A stretch of 64,000 nt of DNA from Yamagishiella unicocca (taxonomy: Eukaryota > Chlorophyta > Chlorophyceae > Chlamydomonadales > Volvocaceae), in assembly GCA_003116995.1 (NCBI GenBank), contig BDSL01000015.1, positions 496,001 through 560,000 of the forward strand. Direction: 5' to 3'. Each line of letters begins with the position of its first letter. Position 1 is the first letter of the stretch. The notes under the pieces were generated by a model. The model was not told the origin of the DNA and ran no database searches. It was given only the letters and a program-made list of their open reading frames with translations. The position numbers were made by a program, and so were the translations under genes. Shown here in pieces: positions 46,979-57,500 of this stretch.

Positions 46979-48554
46979 CTGCGAAGACGGTTGGAAGACG
47001 GAAAAGCTGGTAGGGCGCACACCGCCGGATAATGGTTCAGGTGAGCACTGAAGAGACTAATGTGTTGATAAGTTATATTTTCAGTATGTTGGCGTCCTTT
47101 TTTTATAGCAGAGCGAGCCACTGACCCCGACGTGACGCGACGGGTCAGGCCGACGCGACCGCTGTTCACGTCGCGAAGCGCCATCACCTGTCCAATCGGC
47201 GATTTTTGATGGGTCAATGCAGGAAGCCGCAGCCGTGGTAAAAAGTGACTGCAGAATACCGGAATTGCTGCCTGGCTCTTGCACAGCTGGCTGTAAACCA
47301 AGTAACGGTACGTCCGCACCAGTTTCATTGAAATCAGGTATGGGCATTATTATCGTCTTTAGTATGGCTGCGCAATCTGCGCTGCAAATAGGCTGTCGGG
47401 GTCGGTTCGAAGCCAGCACAGTGCGAGCATGTGCTAGATGCAGGACTCGGTGACCTTGAATGGGGGCCAAGATAATCGGTGTCATTATCCATTGAGCCTG
47501 CTAATTACCAACACCCAGTGGACGGGGTGCTCCTCGGCCGGAACGCTGGCAGTCGGGACAGCTGGTGGTATCGGGATCCACAGTAGGATCCAAATCGTTG
47601 CGCCATTCAGCACTTCTTGAGGACGGCTGGTACTTGCTGGGAGCGTACAGAAGCCGCGCCGTTCTGCGATAGTTCCTGTTTACACGATTGCAGGGGAGAG
47701 GCTGCCCTTTCGAGTTAGCGATCACACAATGCCATGATGGCTACTGCAAAGCATGACCATGCTGCTTGCTGTCGCGGTGTTTTGGGGCTTGACACCGGCA
47801 ACCTCGCAGCTTCCATGCCCCTTGTTCAACGTCCCTCAACCCCCTGTTTTGATAGGTGTGGGCACGGATAGATGTTTTGCTTATGGAGGTAGGGCCTTTG
47901 GGGTCCTGCCCTTGCCACCCGGAAAGTAGCAGATGTTACCCTAGTAAGCTGATTCGCAAGTTAAAACTGAGCCGCAAAGGCCCCGGGCAACAACTGACCC
48001 TCGAGGAGGGGGGTGGCAGTGCGATACGCGGCAGGATGGCGTGCGCTAGGAGGAGGAGGAGGAAGATACGTTAGGGGGAAGCCATGTCATGTCATTCAAG
48101 CGTGAAATGTAAACGAAGGAAGAGACTCTGATGTACAGCACTGGAAGTTACAGTTGCTAGATAGGTCACAAGCTAGGCCAGCGCTGCAAATGGTCCGGTG
48201 CAGGGCTCATACATTGCCCTTGCCCCGTGCACAACCAACTAACACCTCTCAACACTCCGTCGGCCAGGCCATCTCGGCCCGCTGCTCGTCCGTCATGAAT
48301 GTCTATTCATTCACGGCCGTCATTCACGTCCGTCATTGACGGTGTGCGTAGGCACACCAGGTGCCGCTCCCCCGCACGCACCCAAACCGCGCCTTCCGCG
48401 CTCAGCAACACACGCCTGCTCAGCGCTCGCCTAAAGCAGTGCACAACAACTAACTGTCGTGCACATGCAGTACAACGGTGCCAAGAGATATTTAAAAATA
48501 GGAAATGCAACCGCTCGCTCGATAGCCGCCACACGTCTGCTCCGCTCGCTCGCC

Positions 48555-50359
48555 CTACAGGCTGCGGCGGTGGCTGGCGGGCTGCTGCTGCTGCTGTGTG
48601 CGGCACACGAAGTTGATTTGCTGGTCGCACGGCTGCCACTGCGCCACCGCCTCCTGGCTCACCAGCGGGCAGTACTGCAGACCCACGATGCGCTCGCGGA
48701 CCCAGCACGTGGTGCGCGCTCCGCCGCACAGACGACGCACCGCACGCACGCTGTCGCCGTCGGGGCGGCGGCGGTTGAACGGCGACAGCTGGCCGCCCAG
48801 CGACTGGCAGAACGCGGCTGCGTCCGAGTAGTTGCGGCGATTGGGAGCGTCACCGCGGTACAGAGTGTACAGGAATCGGTCGTTGGGGCCGACGTAGGTG
48901 GCGGTGGCGGCTGGGTCGGGGAGCGGCGTGCTGGGCTCCTCGTCGTCGGCCCCCTCGTCGTCGCTGGTGTCGTCGCCGCCGTTGAGGTCGGGGTACGCGA
49001 CCCGGTCCCTGGTACGGCACACCCACGACACCAGCTGGTTGCAGCCCTGCAAGTACACCCGGTCATCGGCGCCGCTGAGGATGGGGCACAGCCCGTCCAC
49101 CAAGGGGTTCTGGACCCAGCACGTGAGGCGCTTGGGGCCGCCGCACAGCGCGTCTACGGAGGCCAACGCGTCGTCCACGTAGCTGTCGGCGCCAGCTGGA
49201 TCCGACTTGTCGTACGGCGACAGATCCTGGCCCAGCGACGTGCAGTAGTCCAGCGCGGCGCGGTGGGTACGGCGCGCGCCGGTGGGGCCGCTGTAGAGGG
49301 TGTACCAGCGGCCGTCGAGGCCCAGGGTCGAGTCCGTCACTTGGGGCGCCAGCTGGCCGGGAGTGGGCTGCTCGGAGCCGGGGTCCTGCGGCTTGGACTC
49401 CGCCAGCAGCGAGCGGCACACGAACGCCAGGGGCTGGCCGCAGTCCTGGTAGTGCATGTCGCCCGCCTGGTCCAGCAAGGGGCAGAGACCGCTCACCAGC
49501 GGCTCGCCCAGCCAGCAGGTGGTGCGTGTGGAGCGGGCGCACAGCAGCTTGACGGCGAAGGCGGAGTCGCCGGCGTACAGGGAGCCCGTGTTGTAAGGGG
49601 CAAGCTCCAGACCGGTGTCGCGGCAGTACGACGCGGCGTCGTCGTATGCGCGTACGGCGCCGAGGAAGAAGAGGGTGTAGGTGCGGCCGTCCAGACCTTT
49701 GAAGGCCTTCTGCTTGGCGGGCTCGTCGACTGCAGATGCAGTGCCATTGTCAAGGACAGCTCTGGCGGGGCCCGGGACGGAGGCGGGGCTGGAGGCGGGG
49801 CTGGGGGCGGGCGTCACTACCGGCCGCGCGCTGCGGCAGACGAATGAGACGACCTGCTCGCAGCCCTGCCACACGGTCTCGTCCGCGGCGGTGACCAGCG
49901 GGCAGAGCTTCTCATCGGGCGCCCCCTGTGTGGGGCTCTCGTTCAGCCAGCACGTCTTCTGGCGCGACCCGCACAGGGAGCGGATGGCGCTGACCGAGTC
50001 CCCCATCGGCGGGTTGCGGTAGGGGCTGAGCAGCGAGGGCTCGCCGTTGAACTGCACGCCGTTGCAGAACGACTGCGCGTCCTGCCAGGTGCGCAGGTCA
50101 TCGATGAGGCCGGTCTGCAGCACGTAGCGGTGGCCGTCGGTGCCGTCGTACGTCACACTCTCTGTGGTGGTGGGTAGGGCAGCGCGGGCGAGGACACCGT
50201 TAACTCATGTGTACGGCGGTAGATGGGATGGCGGCCGATATGTGAAAAGCGTTGGCCTAACACGGCGGCCAGCAGTATCCGAACTTTACCTGCAATGGCT
50301 ACGGATGATAAGTAGCAAAGCAGCCCGGCCGTGATGGCCATCAGGGACGCGGTGCGCAT
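48555..50359 (-). CDS. Secreted four-domain C-type-lectin-like protein, copy 4
   Basis: Exons 50290..50359 and 48555..50161; 558 residues, intact. It is nearly identical to copy 3. I saw two residue changes: GADDRVYLQ in domain 3, and PASHRRSL replacing PASRRRSL at the C-terminus. TATA at 50482..50488. This is the closest pair in the array, pointing to a very recent duplication or gene conversion. Confidence 0.85.
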
Positions 50360-51935
50360 CTGCGAAGACGGTTGGAAGACGGAAAAGCTGGTAGGGCGCA
50401 CACCGCCGGATAATGGTTCAGGTGAGCACTGAAGAGACTAATGTGTTGATAAGTTATATTTTCAGTATGTTGGCGTCCTTTTTTTATAGCAGAGCGAGCC
50501 ACTGACCCCGACGTGACGCGACGGGTCAGGCCGACGCGACCGCTGTTCACGTCGCGAAGCGCCATCACCTGTCCAATCGGCGATTTTTGATGGGTCAATG
50601 CAGGAAGCCGCAGCCGTGGTAAAAAGTGACTGCAGAATACCGGAATTGCTGCCTGGCTCTTGCACAGCTGGCTGTAAACCAAGTAACGGTACGTCCGCAC
50701 CAGTTTCATTGAAATCAGGTATGGGCATTATTATCGTCTTTAGTATGGCTGCGCAATCTGCGCTGCAAATAGGCTGTCGGGGTCGGTTCGAAGCCAGCAC
50801 AGTGCGAGCATGTGCTAGATGCAGGACTCGGTGACCTTGAATGGGGGCCAAGATAATCGGTGTCATTATCCATTGAGCCTGCTAATTACCAACACCCAGT
50901 GGACGGGGTGCTCCTCGGCCGGAACGCTGGCAGTCGGGACAGCTGGTGGTATCGGGATCCACAGTAGGATCCAAATCGTTGCGCCATTCAGCACTTCTTG
51001 AGGACGGCTGGTACTTGCTGGGAGCGTACAGAAGCCGCGCCGTTCTGCGATAGTTCCTGTTTACACGATTGCAGGGGAGAGGCTGCCCTTTCGAGTTAGC
51101 GATCACACAATGCCATGATGGCTACTGCAAAGCATGACCATGCTGCTTGCTGTCGCGGTGTTTTGGGGCTTGACACCGGCAACCTCGCAGCTTCCATGCC
51201 CCTTGTTCAACGTCCCTCAACCCCCTGTTTTGATAGGTGTGGGCACGGATAGATGTTTTGCTTATGGAGGTAGGGCCTTTGGGGTCCTGCCCTTGCCACC
51301 CGGAAAGTAGCAGATGTTACCCTAGTAAGCTGATTCGCAAGTTCAAACTGAGCCGCAAAGGCCCCGGGCAACAACTGACCCTCGAGGAGGGGGGTGGCAG
51401 TGCGATACGCGGCAGGATGGCGTGCGCTAGGAGGAGGAGGAGGAAGATACGTTAGGGGGAAGCCATGTCATGTCATTCAAGCGTGAAATGTAAACGAAGG
51501 AAGAGACTCTGATGTACAGCACTGGAAGTTACAGTTGCTAGATAGGTCACAAGCTAGGCCAGCGCTGCAAATGGTCCGGTGCAGGGCTCATACATTGCCC
51601 TTGCCCCGTGCACAACCAACTAACACCTCTCAACACTCCGTCGGCCAGGCCATCTCGGCCCGCTGCTCGTCCGTCATGAATGTCTATTCATTCACGGCCG
51701 TCATTCACGTCCGTCATTGACGGTGTGCGTAGGCACACCAGGTGCCGCTCCCCCGCACGCACCCAAACCGCGCCTTCCGCGCTCAGCAACACACGCCTGC
51801 TCAGCGCTCGCCTAAAGCAGTGCACAACAACTAACTGTCGTGCACATGCAGTACAACGGTGCCAAGAGATATTTAAAAATAGGAAATGCAACCGCTCGCT
51901 CGATAGCCGCCACACGTCTGCTCCGCTCGCTCGCC

Positions 51936-53869
51936 CTACAGGCTGCGGCGGCGGCTGGCGGGCTGCTGCTGCTGCTGTGTGCGGCACACGAAGTTGATTT
52001 GCTGGTCGCACGGCTGCCACTGCGCCACCGCCTCCTGGCTCACCAGCGGGCAGTACTGCAGACCCACGATGCGCTCGCGGACCCAGCACGTGGTGCGCGC
52101 TCCGCCGCACAGACGACGCACCGCACGCACGCTGTCGCCGTCGGGGCGGCGGCGGTTGAACGGCGACAGCTGGCCGCCCAGCGACTGGCAGAACGCGGCT
52201 GCGTCCGAGTAGTTGCGGCGATTGGGAGCGTCACCGCGGTACAGAGTGTACAGGAATCGGTCGTTGGGGCCGACGTAGGTGGCGGTGGCGGCTGGGTCGG
52301 GGAGCGGCGTGCTGGGCTCCTCGTCGTCGGCCCCCTCGTCGTCGCTGGTGTCGTCGCCGCCGTTGAGGTCGGGGTACGCGACCCGGTCCCTGGTACGGCA
52401 CACCCACGACACCAGCTGGTTGCAGCCCTGCAAGTACACCCGGTCATCGGCGCCGCTGAGGATGGGGCACAGCCCGTCCACCAAGGGGTTCTGGACCCAG
52501 CACGTGAGGCGCTTGGGGCCGCCGCACAGCGCGTCTACGGAGGCCAACGCGTCGTCCACGTAGCTGTCGGCGCCAGCTGGATCCGACTTATCGTACGGCG
52601 ACAGATCCTGGCCCAGCGACGTGCAGTAGTCCAGCGCGGCGCGGTGGGTACGGCGCGCGCCGGTGGGGCCGCTGTAGAGGGTGTACCAGCGGCCGTCGAG
52701 GCCCAGGGTCGAGTCCGTCACTTGGGGCGCCAGCTGGCCGGGAGTGGGCTGCTCGGAGCCGGGGTCCTGCGGCTTAGACTCCGCCAGCAGCGAGCGGCAC
52801 ACGAACGCCAGGGGCTGGCCGCAGTCCTGGTAGTGCATGTCGCCCGCCTGGTCCAGCAGGGGGCAGAGACCGCTCACCAGCGGCTCGCCCAGCCAGCAGG
52901 TGGTGCGTGTGGAGCGGGCGCACAGCAGCTTGACGGCGAAGGCGGAGTCGCCGGCGTACAGGGAGCCCGTGTTGTAAGGGGCAAGCTCCAGACCGGTGTC
53001 ACGGCAGTACGACGCCGCGTCGTCGTATGCGCGTACGGCGCCGAGGAAGAAGAGGGTGTAGGTGCGGCCGTCCAGACCTTTGAAGGCCTTCTGCTTGGCG
53101 GGCTCGTCGACTGCAGATGCGGTGCCGTTCTCAAGGACAGCGCTGGCGGGGCCCGGGCCGGTGGCGGGGCTGGAGGCGGGGCTGGGGGCGGGCGTCACTA
53201 CCGGCCGCGCGCTGCGGCAGACGAATGAGACGACCTGCTCGCAGCCCTGCCACACGGTCTCGTCCGCGGCGGTGACCAGCGGGCAGAGCTTCTCATCGGG
53301 CGCCCCCTGTGTGGGGCTCTCGTTCAGCCAGCACGTCTTCTGGCGCAACCCGCACAGGGAGCGGATGGCGCTGACCGAGTCCCCCACCGGCGGGTTGCGG
53401 TAGGGGCTGAGCAGCGAGGGCTCGCCGTTGAACTGCACGCCGTTGCAGAACGACTGCGCGTCCTGCCAGGTGCGCAGGTCATCGATGAGGCCGGTCTGCA
53501 GCACGTAGCGATGGCCGTCGGTGCCGTCATAATTCACACTCTCTGTGGTGGTGGGGAGGGCAGCACGGAGGGGTGTGACGGCAAGTTGGCAACAGACTGT
53601 GCGTTCGCGATTAGACTTCGGAGTGCCACCAGGTGCGGATGACTCAGGCAGTTCACGAACAATCAAACTTGTACGTTTGGCTGCAAATCGCATATCGGCC
53701 GCATCGTTATTCAGGGAACGCCGGATGCGACAGGATTTTGTTACCGGTAGTGGCAAATGGCGCGATTACTAACAAGAAGCCGACAATCGGAAAACGTACC
53801 TGCGTTGGTAGCCACAACAAGGCAGCATATGGCCACAGCCGCGATGACGGTTGCTTTTTTGGTTAGCAT
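51936..53869 (-). CDS. Secreted four-domain C-type-lectin-like protein, copy 5, with a different first exon
   Basis: Exons 53800..53869 and 51936..53542; 558 residues. Exon 2 is close to the others (changes include ESVNYDGTDG, NPPVGDSV, LCGLRQKTC, SPATGPGP and VLENGTAS). Exon 1 has the same length and phase but an unrelated sequence, encoding a signal peptide that starts MLTKKATVIAAVAICC and ends VATNA. The intron and the 5' flank also differ from copies 1-4. Reading through the intron upstream of exon 2 is possible but gives no signal peptide, so the spliced model is preferred. Confidence 0.82.
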
Positions 53870-54581
53870 CTTGAAGGGCGGCAGAAGGCAGGCGGGGTCG
53901 GAACGCCAACTGAAGAGAAGCCCAAACAGGGTCGAGAGATGTGAGGCGTGTTTACTTTGGTGGCACTGTTGTTGTGTTGAAGTGCCCAGGCTTTCGGCTA
54001 TAATCGCCGCGCAACTGCTACTGGACGCGACAGACGCGACTGTTGGAAGTGACTGACGCGACTGCACACCTGACGCGACCACTCACCACGTCACGAGACC
54101 GCATCGCATACACGGCAACATTTCAATTCATATCGTATGAGCGGAGCGCATGGCGGTTCCATACTTGCGCTGGGCACAGGAGCAGGCTCAAGCGATGCAA
54201 AGGTTCTGGAACGCGAAATACGTAACCTGTTCGAAGCTCTAAGCTCACCTTGGCAAGCCGGCTGCGCACGAATTCGACATGGCGTGTACCTTAAGAAATG
54301 TGTGTGCGACAATGCCGAGGGACACCCAAACTGCGCGCAGGTGCACGATGGATACTTTACACCCTCCGATTGCCACAGCATGAACGGAGCGGGCCTTATT
54401 GATACAGCAGCATGCATATGTGATTCCTCCCCCCCTCCCAGACACATAATGCGCTAAATGCACACGGAATGTGGCGACCGCAGCCACTGTCGTCCGCCCC
54501 CACATACAAACGTCACTCGGGTTTCCTCTCATACGTCACTCGAAAGCCGCGACCTCGCAGCACCCCGATTGCTGCCTGCCC
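53870..54581. other. Promoter region of lectin-like copy 5 and 3' flank of the next minus-strand gene
   Basis: Minus strand: a weak TATA-like ATTATAG near 53998..54004, then four GACGCGAC octamers at 54024..54031, 54033..54040, 54055..54062 and 54072..54079. TTACA at 54357..54361 (TGTAA on minus) is a fitting poly(A) signal for the gene whose stop is at 54582. A 106-codon plus-strand frame at 54137..54457, Cys-rich near its end, overlaps these signals and matches nothing I know. Confidence 0.55.
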
Positions 54582-57500
54582 TCACCCGCCTCCGCCCCCC
54601 TCCGCCGCCCCCGCCCCTGCCCCGCCCTCAGGCCCGGGGCCACCCCCCGCGTCCTCGACCCTTCCCCCCTCGTCCTCGCCCCTTCGCTCCGTTTCCCGCG
54701 CCCCCGCCCCCTCTCCTGGCCCCGCCTCCCCGCCCTCCTCGTCCCCGCCCTCCTCATCCTCCGGTTTGCGGCCAAAGTGCACGGGCATGCGTTTGCGGCT
54801 CCGCCTGAAGAACGGAGCGCGGTCCGCCTCCTCGTCCTGGCCACCCCCGCCCTCCCCGCTGCCCGGCTCTATGCCCAGGGCCATCAACTTGTTCAGCAGC
54901 TCCACTGCCGCCTTGCCGCTCCAGCTGGTGCCGCTGCCCTCACCGCCACCGCCTCCGCCGCCACCACGGCCGGCGGCGGTACCCATGCCCATACCAGCCT
55001 GAGGCGCTGGACAGCACGCGCAGCGTGCGCCGGCCGCCGCCGCCGCGGCGGCAGCGGCGCCGCCACCGTGGCTGGCGCCGCCGCCGCCGAGTCCAAAGAA
55101 GGCCCCAGAAGCGGCGGATGAGGAGGCGTACTGGCTGCCCGCGCCAGCAGCGGCACGGCGGGGCCGGGGGGCTGGCCTCGCTGCCAGGCCGCTGGAGGAG
55201 GCCCCCCTGGAGCTCTCGGCGCGCTCCGCCGCTGCCGCCGCTGCCGCATCCTCTGCGTCACGCTGCCCGGCTGGCGCCCAGCCGCCGCCGTCGCCGTGCC
55301 CCAGCGACCCACTGTCCCTGGACGCTGCGGCGCTGAGCGCTCCTGCCCCCGACCACAACGATAGCGCCCTGGACGCCGCCTCGTATGCACGGATGGACGA
55401 CGACCAGGGCACGTCGTCTGCTTCGCTGCCGCCGGAGACCCCCGCGGCCAGCCCGCCGTGCGGTTCCAGCCCGCCGTCCTCCCGGCCTGACCCGAGAACA
55501 CCGCCGCCACTTGCCGCCGCCGCCGCCATCTCGTCCATCTCGTCCCATTCGGCTGGGTGGAAGCGCCCCGCCACGCGGGGGTGAGGCGGCAGTTGTCGGT
55601 TGGCCGAAGGGTCGGCGGCCACGCCATCGGCCGGGGCTACGCAGGTGCTGCGTGTGGCGGCCAGCAGCTCATCCATGAGGGCGGGCAGCTGGATGCCGTC
55701 GTCCTCCTGCGCGGCGCAGGGTGCAGGGGGCAGGGCACATGGCGCAGCAGCCGGGGCGGCCGGAAAGGACGGAAGGGAGTGTCGGCGGCTACTGGGTCCA
55801 CCCGAGGAGACTGGCGCAATCGGCTGCTGGGGACCCCACCTGATGGGTGCCACCTGTGCCACCTGCGCCACCTGAGCCGCGGCTGCCACCGACCCACTCA
55901 CGTGACCACACGGGCTTTCCTCGCAAGCCCACATGGCCACCACTCAGGCCCCGTCACTCGCGTCCCCTCTCTGCTCTCCTCGGTAATCTCCCCTCAGTCC
56001 CTTCTGACCGCCGCGGCTGCTGCGCCCTGCCCCCTCCCCACCCCCCGGAGCACTGTACCCCACCGTGCCATGACGTGCATTCGCGCGTACTCCGCACCCT
56101 CCCCCACCTCCCCATGCATCGGTCGACGTACGACCTCCGTCTTTAGTATCCTCAACCGAGTCCTCCAGCATGCATCTTCGAAGCGTCCGTTCTAAACGGG
56201 TTTTCTTTTTTTGTACGCTGGTTTCCCTTGCAACCCCTCCCCCCCCACCTCGACTTGCAGGGTCGTCCAGCCGGCGACCTGCGGGACGATCTGCTTCAAC
56301 GCGTCCAGCGGCTTCTCGGGCAGTCTGGTGCCCGACCACGACAGCAGCTGCGGGGGGTGGGGTTGAGTTGGGCAGCTGTAGGTGGAGGTGCGGATGGGGC
56401 GGCGGCACTGCGGGTTGTGCGGGTGCGGTGTGGTGTGGTGGGCCCATTCGTGTGCAAACCCGCCCCCACGAGCTTGCGTCCAGCTGTGGCGGGAGCTGTG
56501 GAAGCCGGGACTCAGCTATCTGCTGGAACCGGCTTTCCCAGGCCGCACCCCTCTTTGCACGTCCGTTTCATCTTGTGCTGGACCAGCTTGCGCCCTCGCG
56601 CATTTCCGACAGCGCATGACCAGGCCAGACACTGGGCGGCAGCAGGCAGCCAGCAGGAGCTGCAGGCACCTACCGAGTTGAACGAGATGGCATCTGGGCA
56701 CAGCAGCAGGAAGCGGCGATCCTGCGGCGGGTACGTGTCAGTTGTGCGGCTGCGTGTCAGTTGTGCGGCGGGTGCGTGTCAGTTGTACGGCTGCGTGTCA
56801 AGACCGAAAAACAATTCGCCGCCGGAAGTTATCATGGCCAAGTGCGTTCATAGCTCCGCGAGTGGTCGTGACGGGGGGCGCAAAGCGGCCGCCCTCGGCG
56901 GCGTGCGGCGGCATTTCAGCGCTGAGCCGCACCGCCCCTCTATGGGTCACCTACATCCACGACTGCTTGGACCCCCCCGGACTGGCCCATCGGTCCTGCA
57001 GCCACCGCCGCTGCCGCCCCTCCCTGGAGCCCCGCGCGCCCCACCTGGGGTTGCAGCCAGTGCCCCGGCAGCTGCAGGCCGCTGCCGAACAGTGCGGTCA
57101 GGTCGTCACCGTCCAGGTGGCCGGGCAGGCCGGACAGCACCACCTGCGGCCGGGAACCAGCAGGTTGGCTGGTTAATTGGTAGGTAGGTAGGTAGGTAGG
57201 TAGGTAGGTAGGTAGGTAGGTAGGTAGGTAGGTAGGTAGGTAGGTAGGTAGGTAGGTAGGTAGGTAGGTAGGTAGGAAGGCAGGCAGCTAGGTTAAGAGG
57301 TTGCGCGGATGCGGAGCTCTGGGTTCTGGTCCTGTCCCCAAGCAGCAGCAGCAGCAGCAGTAAGTTGCCGCTGAAGCGCTCAAGTGCGTACACGACAGTC
57401 GCACTAGCCGATGGAAAAGGGCATTCGATACTGACGCCGACGACGCCGACCGACAATCCCTACCCTACAACTCCCCGTCACCCAATGTACGCTCTCACCG

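Larger units (their letters stand above)
37985..53565 (-). repeat. Five-copy tandem gene array (period 3333-3381 bp)
   Basis: Stop codons lie at 38460, 41793, 45174, 48555 and 51936. Copies 2 to 5 are spaced exactly 3381 bp. Similarity covers exons, intron, promoter and 3' flank. It starts near 37985 (shared AGCCACGGACAACAA block) and stops in the intron of the fifth copy at about 53565. The spacers between copies 2-3, 3-4 and 4-5 are nearly identical; the spacer between copies 1 and 2 is more diverged and carries a long (GGA)n. Confidence 0.95.

Noticed and set aside
38523..53228. Plus-strand frames of 409-462 codons opposite each lectin-like exon
   Set aside because: Antisense shadows of the minus-strand exons; the minus frame has the signal peptide, cysteine pattern, TATA box and poly(A) signal.
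37985..53565. CRISPR-like or satellite array
   Set aside because: The units are 3.3-kb complete genes, not short repeats with unique spacers.
54137..54457. 106-codon Cys-containing plus-strand frame
   Set aside because: Overlaps likely promoter and poly(A) signals of the flanking minus-strand genes and has no recognised homologue; kept only as a possibility.
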